Translations under genes and position numbers: made by a program
Shown: one piece after another, positions 1 to 8,222 of the stretch
Layout of the letters: every line of letters starts with the position of its first letter
How positions within the stretch are numbered: position 1 is the stretch's first letter
Notes under the pieces: model-generated
Told to the model about the DNA's origin: nothing
Databases searched by the model: none
What the model saw: the letters and a program-made list of their open reading frames with translations, nothing else
Source of the DNA: Clavibacter michiganensis subsp. insidiosus
GTDB taxonomy: Bacteria > Actinomycetota > Actinomycetes > Actinomycetales > Microbacteriaceae
Assembly (NCBI RefSeq): GCF_002240565.1
Contig: NZ_MZMO01000001.1
Coordinates: 2,480,001-2,544,000, forward strand
DNA: 64,000 nucleotides
Direction: 5' to 3'

Positions 1-960
1 GACCGCGCGCGTGGACGCGCCCGAGCCGAGGGCGACGCTGGCGACTCCCCACCCGCGCATCGACGATGACGTGATCAGCGTGGGCGCGCCCGGACCGGTG
101 CCGGTCTGCGTGCCCACGGCGGTCTCCCCGTCGGGCGCCATGCGCGGCCGGTAGCTCTGCACGGCGGGCTCGGGGTAGGCGCGGGAGACGGAGGCGCCGA
201 AGCCGCCGTGCGTCAGCGGCACCGTCTCGATCCCGTCGTGGAGCGTCGAGCCGATCACGGTGCCGCGCGCGTCGGCCATGGGACCGTGCGGGTACGCGCC
301 GAGCGGGGTGGTCGCCACGGGTGTCGGGGCGGTGTCGCCGCCGAGGATCGACGCGACGTCGTAGGAGTCGAGGCGGCCGCCCGCGCTCACGACGAGGCGC
401 AGCGGCGAGCCGACGAGGAACGTCTCCATCTCCTCGGTGCCGCGCTCCCCCGTGGTGGCGAGGGTGACCTCGCTGGTGCGGATGGTGGCGGTGCGGGCCA
501 GGCCCTTGCGGGTGTCGAGCACCGTGACCTGCTGCGTGGTGGATCCGTCGATGTCCGACGCCACGGCCACGAAGCGGTGGCCCGGGTCGTCGGCGATCCA
601 GCCGGCCCGGGTCCACGCGCCGGCGACCGCGGGGATCGGCGTGGAGGACGCGATGCGCGGCACGCCGGACGAGGCGATGTCGACCACGTCGAGCCGCGGC
701 CCGGCCTCATCGACGAAGGCGACGCGGCCGTGGCCCATCTGGATCACGCCGGCGTGCGTGCCGAGGGCCGCGCCCGGCAGCGTCCCGGTGATGCGGCCGG
801 TCGACGCGTCGACGACGGAGACGGCGTGCGCGGACGCGTCGGCCACCAGCAGCCACCTGGCGCGCGGCGCCGCCTCGGCATCAGGGGCGGGTGCCGCGAG
901 CGAGCCCGCGAGGAGGCCGAGGGCGGCGACGCCGACGGCGAGGAGGGAGGGGATGCGCAT
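1..960 (-). CDS. Secreted AztD-like beta-propeller (zinc chaperone candidate), 3' end cut by window
   Basis: Only the first 320 codons lie in the window; the C-terminus runs off the left edge. The protein opens with a Sec-type signal peptide (MRIP, then a hydrophobic stretch to about residue 22, then AAPAP) without a lipobox cysteine. The rest has repeated short beta-strand blocks of the kind WLLVADASAHAVSVVD and VVHVLD-like runs, as in WD40/YVTN-type propellers. AztD proteins are extracytoplasmic propellers that pass zinc to the AztABC importer. A perfect Zur-type box lies 14 bases upstream of the ATG, which fits zinc-starvation control. The assignment rests on fold and box; the aztABC genes are not in view. 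A generic surface propeller is the alternative. Confidence 0.6.
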   Translation of the reverse strand, partial: MRIPSLLAVGVAALGLLAGSLAAPAPDAEAAPRARWLLVADASAHAVSVVDASTGRITGTLPGAALGTHAGVIQMGHGRVAFVDEAGPRLDVVDIASSGVPRIASSTPIPAVAGAWTRAGWIADDPGHRFVAVASDIDGSTTQQVTVLDTRKGLARTATIRTSEVTLATTGERGTEEMETFLVGSPLRLVVSAGGRLDSYDVASILGGDTAPTPVATTPLGAYPHGPMADARGTVIGSTLHDGIETVPLTHGGFGASVSRAYPEPAVQSYRPRMAPDGETAVGTQTGTGPGAPTLITSSSMRGWGVASVALGSGASTRAV

Positions 961-973
961 GGTGCCCGCTTTC

Positions 974-988
974 TGAGAATGGTTCTCA
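974..988. promoter_or_regulatory. Zur/Fur-type operator, perfect 6-3-6 palindrome
   Basis: TGAGAATGGTTCTCA is a perfect inverted repeat (TGAGAA/TTCTCA around three bases). It resembles actinobacterial Zur boxes of the form TGAnAATnnTTnTCA. It sits just upstream of the AztD-like gene, where it would cover the promoter or transcript start. Fur boxes share some of this pattern, so the metal (zinc against iron) is inferred from the neighbouring gene. Confidence 0.7.
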
Positions 989-1078
989 AGAGATTACGGG
1001 TTCGCCGGCGCAGGTGCGGCCCGCCGTGCACGGACCGCGCCGCGGCGACCGGCCGACGAGGCCCGCCGCCGCGGATCG

Positions 1079-2974
1079 TCAGACCGCGACGGCCACCGAG
1101 GACGGCGCCGTCCCGGGCACGAGCCCGAGGCTCGTCGCCCGGCGGGACCGCCGCGTCACGAGGTACGACACGGCGAGGCTCAGCAGCAGGAACACCACGA
1201 GCATGCCGGCCGCTCCCCATGCCAGGCCCGGGGCGCCGCCCGCGATGATCGCCTGCATGCCCGACGCCGCGTAGGTCAGCGGCAGGAACGGGCTGATCGC
1301 CTGGAACGGCGCGGCCACGAGCTGCAGCGGGATCACCCCGCCCATCGACGCGGCCTGGATGGCGAGCAGGATCAGCGACACCACGAGCCCGGCCCGGCCG
1401 AACGCCTGCCGGAGCAGGTAGTGGATCGCCGTGAAGGCCGCCGCCGTGACGGCCGCGAACCCGAGCGTCGCGGGCAGCAGCGCGAGGGACAGCCCGAGCG
1501 CGGCGTGCACGAGCGCGACGAGCAGCACGACCTGGGCGAGCGCGATGAGGGCGGCGCGCGCGAGCACGCGCCCCATCACGCGGCCGGTCGCGGCCGAGGA
1601 GGCGAGCAGCCGGCGGGCCGCGGGGCGCAGCACGAGGAAGGTCGCGAACGCGCCCAGCCACAGGCCGATGGGCACGAAGATCGCGGCGATCGCATCACCC
1701 GGGTTGCCGATCTCGTTCTCGCGCTCGACCGTGAGGCCGACCGGATCCGCGACGACGCCCGACGCCTGGGACGCCTGGTCGGCGTCGAGCGACGGGATCT
1801 GCTCCGCGCCCTGCATGAGGCCGGTGCCGAGCTCGGTCGCGCCGGACGAGAGCGCGTCCGCACCGGTCGCGAGGTCGCCCGCGCCCGTCGCCGCCGACGT
1901 CGTGCCGGTGCGCAGCTGGCCGAGGCCGTCGCTCAGCTGGCGGGCGCCCGAGACGAGGGCACCGCCGTTGGCCGCGAGCTGCGACGCCCCCGACGCGCTC
2001 TGCCCGATGCCCTGCTGCACGCCCTGGATCCCGGCCGCCGCCTGCGACGCGAGGGTCTGTCCCTGCGCCGCGTACTGGTCGAGCCCCTTCTCGAGCGGCT
2101 CGAGCTGGGCCGCGATGGGCGCGCTCTGCGGATTGGCGGCGAGCTGCTGCCGGAGCCCGGCCACCTGCGCGGCGATCTGCCCGGCCCCGCCCGCGTACTG
2201 CCCGACGCCGTCGGACACCTGCGACAGCCCCGCTGCCCCGGCCTGCAGCCGGTCGAGCCCGGAGGAGAGCTGCGAGACGCCGCCCGTGTAGGTGCCGAGC
2301 CCGTCCGCGAGCTGCGACGCGCCCTGCTGCGACCGCCCGACTCCGTCGCCGAGCTGCGTGATCCCGTCGCCGAGCGTCGTCGCGCCGGAGGAGAGCTGGG
2401 TGGCGCCGTCGGCCAGCTTGTCCGCGCCGGCTCCCGCGTCCGTGAGCGAGCCCGTGAGGCTGCCGAACGTCGTGTAGATGCCCGAGACGAACTGCGAGGT
2501 GATGGCGTTGCCGAACGCGCTCGTCATGCCGACGCCCACGGCCTGCGTGGCCGCGCCCGTCAGGTAGCCGTGCGCGTCGTCCGTCTTCACGCTGATCTGC
2601 GCGCGCTGCGGGGCGTCCGTCGACAGCGACACGATCGACGCGGAGAAGTCCTTCGGCACCGTGAGCACCGCGTAGACCTCGCCGTCGTCGAGCATCCTCT
2701 GCGCCTCGTCGGCGTTCGTGATGGTCCAGTCGAAGGCCTGGTTGTCGTCGCTGGTCAGCTGGGTGACGAGCAGGCGGCCGGCGAGCACGGGCGACTCGGT
2801 GCCGTCCTGGGCCTTCTGCTGGACGATCTCGTCCTGGTTGACGATGGCGGCGGGCACCCGCTCGACGCCCGTCGCGACGTCCGAGAGCGAGCCGATGAAC
2901 AGGCCGGCGACCGCGAGGGGCACGATCGCGACGAGGGCGACGGCGAGGCGTCGGCGTACGGAGCGGGGGGTCAT
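1079..2974 (-). CDS. YhgE/Pip-family membrane protein
   Basis: 631 residues. One membrane helix (about 10-32) is followed by a long extracytoplasmic region, then about five helices from residue 440 to the end, the layout of YhgE/Pip proteins. The middle (about 165-400) is rich in repeats of the kind QLSSGATTLGDG and QLADGLG, predicted as coiled or beta-helical stalk. The ATG overlaps the stop of the upstream MMPL gene (ATGA), so the two are translationally coupled and probably form one export system under the TetR gene at 6577. Family members are linked to ABC- or MMPL-type export and to phage receptor activity; the substrate here is unknown. Confidence 0.85.
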   Translation of the reverse strand: MTPRSVRRRLAVALVAIVPLAVAGLFIGSLSDVATGVERVPAAIVNQDEIVQQKAQDGTESPVLAGRLLVTQLTSDDNQAFDWTITNADEAQRMLDDGEVYAVLTVPKDFSASIVSLSTDAPQRAQISVKTDDAHGYLTGAATQAVGVGMTSAFGNAITSQFVSGIYTTFGSLTGSLTDAGAGADKLADGATQLSSGATTLGDGITQLGDGVGRSQQGASQLADGLGTYTGGVSQLSSGLDRLQAGAAGLSQVSDGVGQYAGGAGQIAAQVAGLRQQLAANPQSAPIAAQLEPLEKGLDQYAAQGQTLASQAAAGIQGVQQGIGQSASGASQLAANGGALVSGARQLSDGLGQLRTGTTSAATGAGDLATGADALSSGATELGTGLMQGAEQIPSLDADQASQASGVVADPVGLTVERENEIGNPGDAIAAIFVPIGLWLGAFATFLVLRPAARRLLASSAATGRVMGRVLARAALIALAQVVLLVALVHAALGLSLALLPATLGFAAVTAAAFTAIHYLLRQAFGRAGLVVSLILLAIQAASMGGVIPLQLVAAPFQAISPFLPLTYAASGMQAIIAGGAPGLAWGAAGMLVVFLLLSLAVSYLVTRRSRRATSLGLVPGTAPSSVAVAV

Positions 2975-5925
2975 CGGCGGGTCTCCTTGCCGGTCAGGAC
3001 GGGCTGGTCGATGTCGGGGCGCTCGACGGCGTCGGGTGCGGGTGCGGGTGCGGTCGCGTCGTCCGCGGCGACGCGGAGGCGCACGGTCGGCCGCCCCGGG
3101 ATCCCGTGGTCGTCCGGGAAGCACGGCGCGCCCAGGAGGACGGTCGTGCTCTCGTGCACGAGGGCGGGCAGGGCGGCGAGGAACGCGCGCTCGGCGGCGG
3201 CGTCCGGGAACGGATCCACCACGTCGAGCACGAGCACGGGCGCCCGGCCCGCGGCGGCGACGGCCGTCAGGGCGATGGCGCGCTCGAGCGGCAGGAGCGA
3301 TCCGACGGGGTCGTCGGCGCCGATGCGCCGGGCGCCGGCGGCGTCGGCGGCCTGGTCCAGGCGCCCGAGCCACTCCTCCTGCCGCGCGCGGGCCCCGCGG
3401 CGGCGGCCCATCGGCTCGGACAGGTCGATGCGCTCGGCGAGGAGGTCCCCGACCGTGACGCCGGAGTCGACCCGGTCGACGCGCCCGAGGTCGGCCATGG
3501 CGACGCTCGTGAGCACGCGGCCGGACTCGGAGGCGAGCGGGTGCCCGGCGACGTGCGCGCGGCCGGACAGCGGCGCGAGCCGCGCGCCGAGCGTCGCGCC
3601 GAGGAGGCGTCGGTCGACGACCTCGCCCTCGACGAGCACGAGGGATCCGGCGGGGGCGCTGAGGTCGACCGGCAGGAGCCGGCGGCCCGGCACGCCCACG
3701 ACGAGCCGCTCGGCCGCGACGGCGGCGCCGGACGCGTGCGCCCAGTCGACGTCGTCCTGGTGCTCGCGGAGGCCCTCGCCCTCGATGTCGACGTCCGGGA
3801 GGATCCGGTCGAGCCAGCGCGGGATCCACCACGCGCGCCTCCCGAGCAGCGCCATGGCGGCGGGTACCAGGGTCATGCGCACGAGGAAGGCGTCGAAGAA
3901 GATGCCGACGGCGAGGCCGAGCGCGATCGTCTTGATGACGCCTGCGCCCTCCGGCACGAAGGCCGCGAAGACGAAGAACATGATGAGCGCGGCGGCCGTG
4001 ACCACGCGGGCGGCGCCCGAGAAGCCCGTCACGATGGCCCGCTTCGCGTCGCCGTGGTGCACGAAGTCCTCGCGCATGCCCGAGACGAGGAAGACCTCGT
4101 AGTCCATCGCGAGCCCGAAGAGGATCGCCATGAGCAGGATCGGCATGAAGCTCAGGATCGGGCCGGGCGTGACCCCGAGCACGTCGGCGAACGCCCCCTG
4201 CTGGAAGATCAGCACGACGGTGCCGAACGACACGACGACGCTCAGCAGGAAGCCGACCGCGGCCTTGATCGGCACGAAGATCGAGCGGAACACGATCATC
4301 AGCAGGATGATCGACAGCCCCACCACGACGATCCCGAACGGCACGAGCGCCTGGTCGAGCCGCTGCGAGATGTCGTTCTGCACCGCGGTGGTGCCCGTGA
4401 CGGACACGCGCGTGTCGTAGCGGTCCTGGAGCCCGGGCGCGAGGTCGCGGATCGACTGCATGAGCGCCGTGGTCTCCGCCGACTCGGGCGGGCTGTCCGG
4501 CACGACCTGGATGATCGCGGTGTCGACCGACGGGTTCGGCGTGCCGGCGCCGACGAAGGCCACGTCGTCGAGCCCGCGGATCTCGTCGCCGATCTCCCCG
4601 AGCACCCCGATCGGGTCGGTGGTCTGCGTGATGTCGACGAGCACGACGAGCGGCCCGTTGTGGCCCGGGCCGAACGCGTCGGAGACGGTGTCGTACGCGA
4701 CCCGGCTGGTGGATCCCGCGGGCTCGGTCGCCCCGCTCGGCAGCCCGAGCTGGAGCTGCGACGCGGGCACGGCGAGGAGGCCGGCGATGCCGACGACGAT
4801 GACGACGGGGATGATCGGCACCTTCGTGACGATCCCGACCCAGCGCGCGCCGAGCGTGCGCTGCGTCCCCTCGGCCTGCGCCTTCGCGCGGCGCGCGGCC
4901 CGCGAGCCCTCCTTCGGGCGGAGCCGCTCCCCCGCGAGGCCGAGCATCGCCGGCAGCAGCGTGGTCGCGACGCCCATGGCGAGCAGCACCGCGAACGCCG
5001 CGCCGAGCCCCATCACGGTGAGGAACGGGATCTGCACCACGAGGAGCCCGAGCAGCGCGATGATCACCGTCACGCCCGCGAAGATCACGGCGCTGCCGGC
5101 CGTCGCGACCGCGGTCGCCGCCGAGCGCTCGACGGGCATGCCGGTGGCGAGCTGCGTGCGGTGCCGCATGAGGATGAAGAGGGCGTAGTCGATTCCCACC
5201 GCGAGGCCGATCATCACGGCGAGCAGCGGCGACGCGCTCGAGACCGTGACGAACTTCGAGGCGGCCATGAGCGCACCCGCGGAGGCCGCGACGCCGACGA
5301 GCGCGCCCATGAGGGGCAGCCCCGCCGCGAGCATCGACCCGAACGTGAGCACGAGCACGAGGCCGGCGAACAGCACGCCGAACGCCTCGGTCACGGTGAC
5401 GCCGTAGTGGACGTCCTGGAAGACCTGGCCGCCGAACGACACCGTCAGCCCCCCGTCCTCCGCCGCCTGCGCGGACTCCTTCAGCGCGTCGCGCGTGGCG
5501 GTCGTCACCTGGTCGCTCTGCCCGGAGAACTGCACGGTCGTGATCGCCACGGTGCCGTCGTCGGAGACCGCGTCGGTCGCGTACTCGGAGAACGGCGACA
5601 GCGCCGTCGCGACGCCGGGGACCTCGCCCGCGGCCGTCGCGGTCGCCTCGATGGCGGCCTTCTCGGCGTCGTCGGTGACCTTCGCGCCGGCGGGCGCCGC
5701 GGTCACGATCTGCGCGCTCGCGCCCGCGGCCTGCGGGAACACGGCGGCCAGCCGGTCGATCGCCTCCTGCGACTCGGTGCCCGGGATCGAGAACGACTCC
5801 TGGGTCGTCCCGCCGAGCGCGAGCCCGCCGCCCAGCAGGATGCCGAGGACGAGGATCCACGCGGCGACGACGCGCCACGGGTGGAGGAACGAGATGCGTC
5901 CGAGTCGGTACAGCAGCGTGGCCAT
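2971..5925 (-). CDS. MMPL-family RND transporter with C-terminal degenerate ABC-ATPase-like domain
   Basis: 984 residues. The first 710 are a standard MMPL/RND exporter: helix near residue 15-35, a large periplasmic domain, clustered helices, a second periplasmic domain and a second helix bundle. The last ~274 residues (roughly bases 2974-3795) are soluble and align by eye with an ABC ATPase: the expected Walker A spot reads VEGEVVDRRLLGATLG, followed by PLSGRAHVAGHPL, and a Walker-B-like PVLVLDVVDPFPDAAA with Val in place of the catalytic Glu. No GKS/T and no LSGGQ are present, so ATPase activity is unlikely. The ATG is preceded by GGAGAG; a longer upstream frame lacks support. The gene sits between the TetR gene and the YhgE/Pip gene. 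Confidence 0.88.
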   Translation of the reverse strand: MATLLYRLGRISFLHPWRVVAAWILVLGILLGGGLALGGTTQESFSIPGTESQEAIDRLAAVFPQAAGASAQIVTAAPAGAKVTDDAEKAAIEATATAAGEVPGVATALSPFSEYATDAVSDDGTVAITTVQFSGQSDQVTTATRDALKESAQAAEDGGLTVSFGGQVFQDVHYGVTVTEAFGVLFAGLVLVLTFGSMLAAGLPLMGALVGVAASAGALMAASKFVTVSSASPLLAVMIGLAVGIDYALFILMRHRTQLATGMPVERSAATAVATAGSAVIFAGVTVIIALLGLLVVQIPFLTVMGLGAAFAVLLAMGVATTLLPAMLGLAGERLRPKEGSRAARRAKAQAEGTQRTLGARWVGIVTKVPIIPVVIVVGIAGLLAVPASQLQLGLPSGATEPAGSTSRVAYDTVSDAFGPGHNGPLVVLVDITQTTDPIGVLGEIGDEIRGLDDVAFVGAGTPNPSVDTAIIQVVPDSPPESAETTALMQSIRDLAPGLQDRYDTRVSVTGTTAVQNDISQRLDQALVPFGIVVVGLSIILLMIVFRSIFVPIKAAVGFLLSVVVSFGTVVLIFQQGAFADVLGVTPGPILSFMPILLMAILFGLAMDYEVFLVSGMREDFVHHGDAKRAIVTGFSGAARVVTAAALIMFFVFAAFVPEGAGVIKTIALGLAVGIFFDAFLVRMTLVPAAMALLGRRAWWIPRWLDRILPDVDIEGEGLREHQDDVDWAHASGAAVAAERLVVGVPGRRLLPVDLSAPAGSLVLVEGEVVDRRLLGATLGARLAPLSGRAHVAGHPLASESGRVLTSVAMADLGRVDRVDSGVTVGDLLAERIDLSEPMGRRRGARARQEEWLGRLDQAADAAGARRIGADDPVGSLLPLERAIALTAVAAAGRAPVLVLDVVDPFPDAAAERAFLAALPALVHESTTVLLGAPCFPDDHGIPGRPTVRLRVAADDATAPAPAPDAVERPDIDQPVLTGKETRR

Positions 5926-5943
5926 GGGCGGGTGGCTCTCCTT

Positions 5944-5964
5944 GCGTGGTGCGTGGTGCGTGGG
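5944..5964. repeat. GCGTGGT heptamer tandem repeat
   Basis: Two exact copies and a partial third of GCGTGGT in the gap between the TetR and MMPL genes. The same pair of heptamers occurs downstream of both whiB genes (23254-23266 and 59694-59706). Confidence 0.5.
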
Positions 5965-5998
5965 ACGTGCGCGTGGGGACGTGCGGGGCGGAGCGGGA

Positions 5999-6577
5999 TC
6001 AGGTGGAGCGGGTGCCGAGGGGGGCGAGGAGCTCCCCCACGACCACGACGAGAGCGGCCCTGATCTCGTCGTCGGGCAGCGGCTCGTTGGTGGACCAGTC
6101 GTCGCTCGCGGCGAGGATGTACGCCGCGCCGCCGAGCGCCACGCCGAAGCGCAGCTGGTCGAACGTGCTGTCGAGCGCGCCGGCGGTCTTGCCGAGCGCA
6201 CGAACGAGGTCGTTGGCGCGCTCGATCACGGCGAGGTGCCCGAGCGAGCGGCCCTGCGTGATGAACAGCGCCACCTCGTGCCGGTGCAGCAGGAGGAAGT
6301 CGATGAACCGCTCGACGAACTGGCGCCGGGCGTCCTCGTCGCCGCGGATGGAGTCAGCCCGGTCGATGACCTCGGCGAGCGCGTCGATCGTCGGCTCGAG
6401 GAGGGCGTCGAGCAGCGCCTCCTTGGAGGCGAAGTGGTAGAGCACGCTCGACTTCGAGTAGCCCGCCTCGTCGGCGATCTGCTGGAGCGAGGTCGCTTGG
6501 AACCCGTCCCGGGCGAAGCGGGCGGCGGCGATGGAACGGAGCTCGTCGCTCGCGGAGGCGCGGGGGGTGCGGGTCAC
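5999..6577 (-). CDS. TetR-family repressor of the MMPL/YhgE operon
   Basis: 192 residues, normal length for TetR. The N-terminal helix-turn-helix is clear (GFQATSLQQIADEAGYSKSS, then VLYHFASKEALLDALL). The C-terminal ligand domain is family-unspecific. The start is GTG at 6577. No Shine-Dalgarno precedes it; instead TAGGCT lies exactly six bases upstream, so the mRNA is probably leaderless. The MMPL gene follows 73 bases downstream on the same strand. The repressor probably controls its own operon through the GACCGATCGGTC site upstream and responds to a substrate of the exporter. Confidence 0.9.
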   Translation of the reverse strand: MTRTPRASASDELRSIAAARFARDGFQATSLQQIADEAGYSKSSVLYHFASKEALLDALLEPTIDALAEVIDRADSIRGDEDARRQFVERFIDFLLLHRHEVALFITQGRSLGHLAVIERANDLVRALGKTAGALDSTFDQLRFGVALGGAAYILAASDDWSTNEPLPDDEIRAALVVVVGELLAPLGTRST

Positions 6578-6583
6578 GCGGAG

Positions 6584-6589
6584 AGCCTA
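6584..6589 (-). promoter_or_regulatory. -10 box TAGGCT, leaderless promoter of the TetR gene
   Basis: TAGGCT followed by six bases and then the GTG start, so transcription should begin at or within a base of the start codon. No ribosome-binding site lies in the gap. Confidence 0.55.
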
Positions 6590-6593
6590 TGTC

Positions 6594-6626
6594 GACCGAT
6601 CGGTCAGTCCCTGCACGATCGGTCAG
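6594..6626. promoter_or_regulatory. Candidate TetR operator: palindrome plus direct half-repeat
   Basis: GACCGATCGGTC (6594-6605) is a perfect 12-base palindrome. CGATCGGTCAG recurs at 6597-6607 and 6616-6626, 19 bases apart. The site lies directly upstream of the TetR -10 box, the usual place for an autoregulatory operator. Confidence 0.6.
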
Positions 6627-6659
6627 ACTGCCAGCGGCCTGACAGGTGCGGGCGCCGGA

Positions 6660-7814
6660 TCAGCGGGTCAGCACGAACGCCAGCATCGCGAGACCGACCG
6701 TGAGGGGCGCGACGACGAGCCCCAGCAGCATGTAGCGCGACCACCTGATGTGGACCCCCATGCTCACGAGCCGCTCGTGCCAGAGCAGGGTCGCGAGCGA
6801 GGCCCACGGCGTGATGACCGGGCCCGCGTTGACGCCCACGAGGATGGCGACGAGCCGCTCCGGGGATCCCGCGACGGGCTCCAGCGCGAGGTACGCCGGC
6901 AGGTTGTCGACCGCGTTGGCGCTCAGCGTCGCGACGCCCGCGAGGCGGAACAGCGCGGCCGCGTCCTGGCCCTGGCCGGAGACGGCGGCCATCACGGCGG
7001 TGAGCCCGAGCGACTGCGCCGCCTCCATCACGATGAAGAGGCCCGACGCGAACACCACGAGCTGCCACGGCAAGAGGCCGAGCCGGATCACGCGTGGGCG
7101 GCGGACGGCCGTGAGGATCGCGAGCACCACGGCCGCGGCGAGCGCGGGGATCCACACCTCGACGCCCGAGACGAGCGACGGCACGAGGAGCCCCACCACG
7201 ATGGCGCTGCCCACGAGCAGCACGCGGTCGGTCGACGCGGTCGGCGGCCCGACCTCGTAGCGCGTGAGGAGGTCCTCGCGGTGGATCACGAGGATCGCGA
7301 GCACGGGCACCGCGATGGCGACGAGCGCGGGCGCGACCGTGAGCGCCGCGAACCCGGCCGGGCCGAGGCCGCCGAGCTCGTGCTCCGCGAGCAGGTTGGT
7401 GAGGTTGGAGACGGGGAGCAGCAGCGACGCCGTGTTCGCGAGCCACACCGTCGTCAGCGCGAACGGGAGCGGCGGCAACCCGCAGTGCCGGGCGAGCACG
7501 ACGACCACGGGCGTGAGCAGCACGGCGGTCGTGTCGAGCGACAGGAAGATCGTGCAGAGGCAGGCGAGCACGACGGTCGCGAGCCAGAGCGCCCACGTGC
7601 GTCCCCGCCCGAGACCGGCGGCCCGCTCGGCGATCCAGGTGAAGAGCCCCGCCTCGCTGGCGAGCTCGGTGACCACGGTGATGGCGACCACGAAGAGGAG
7701 GATCGGCCAGACCCGCTCGTACAGGACGCCGAGGTCGTCGAGCGGGAGGGCTCCGGTGGCCACGGCGACGGCGCCGACGACGAGGAGCACCGCCCCGATG
7801 AGCGCTGTGCGCAC
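6660..7814 (-). CDS. ArsB/SLC13-type ion permease
   Basis: 384 residues with about ten to eleven membrane helices and short loops. Signature stretches include LSLDTTAVLLTPVVVVLAR (about residue 93) and SANAVDNLPAYLAL in the second half, which match the ArsB/NhaD/citrate-transporter superfamily, where such half-helix regions bind the ion. ArsB extrudes arsenite; other members carry dicarboxylates or sodium. No arsR or arsC lies nearby, so the substrate is uncertain. It starts with ATG at 7814 and is transcribed alone, pointing toward the TetR gene. Confidence 0.75.
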   Translation of the reverse strand: MRTALIGAVLLVVGAVAVATGALPLDDLGVLYERVWPILLFVVAITVVTELASEAGLFTWIAERAAGLGRGRTWALWLATVVLACLCTIFLSLDTTAVLLTPVVVVLARHCGLPPLPFALTTVWLANTASLLLPVSNLTNLLAEHELGGLGPAGFAALTVAPALVAIAVPVLAILVIHREDLLTRYEVGPPTASTDRVLLVGSAIVVGLLVPSLVSGVEVWIPALAAAVVLAILTAVRRPRVIRLGLLPWQLVVFASGLFIVMEAAQSLGLTAVMAAVSGQGQDAAALFRLAGVATLSANAVDNLPAYLALEPVAGSPERLVAILVGVNAGPVITPWASLATLLWHERLVSMGVHIRWSRYMLLGLVVAPLTVGLAMLAFVLTR

Positions 7815-7975
7815 GGGCGCCTCCTGTCTGATCCGCGATCACTGTACTCACCGGCTGCCGGGAGTCGGCACCGCCTGCGGAAAGGGGACGCCGCGCGGCA
7901 CGGGGCGCTCCCGGCGGCCGGGCGGCGGACGCGGCGGTCGGATCCCGGTACCGTGGAAGCACACTGGGAGGTGTC

Positions 7976-8164
7976 ATGCGCAAGTACATCCTGAACGGCA
8001 GCGTCCTCAGCGCCCTCGTCGGCGGCTGGAGCACGCTCCAGACGACCCGTCGGGGTCCGCGCGACTGGAAGCTCGGCCTCATGTGGCTCAGCTGGGGCAT
8101 CACGGTGGCGATCGCCATCGGCACGGTCATCGAGGACTCGCGCGACGGGCAGATCGGCAACTAG
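7976..8164 (+). CDS. Small membrane protein, 62 residues, unknown function
   Basis: The start has a good ribosome-binding site, GGGAGG at 7966-7971. The protein begins MRKYILNGSVLSALVGG and has one clear hydrophobic helix (about 34-52, LMWLSWGITVAIAIG), with a possible weaker one near the N-terminus, and ends in a short polar tail. TACCGT at 7949-7954 could be its -10 box. It lies alone between divergent and convergent neighbours. I do not recognise the family. Confidence 0.7.
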   Translation: MRKYILNGSVLSALVGGWSTLQTTRRGPRDWKLGLMWLSWGITVAIAIGTVIEDSRDGQIGN

Positions 8165-8222
8165 CCGTCCCCATCCGCGACGCGCACGCCCACCCGGGCG
8201 TGCGCGTCCGTCGTGCGTGCGG

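Noticed and set aside
974..988. Fur or DtxR/IdeR (iron) box instead of Zur
   Set aside because: The symmetry TGAGAA-N3-TTCTCA fits Zur better than the TTAGGTTAGSCTAACCTAA-type DtxR site, and the gene is AztD-like; iron control is not fully excluded.
1421..6063. Very long open frames on the plus strand (893 and 985 codons) opposite MMPL/YhgE
   Set aside because: They mirror real genes on the other strand, are Arg/Glu/Gly-rich without any family motif and have no start signals; such shadows are normal at this GC content.
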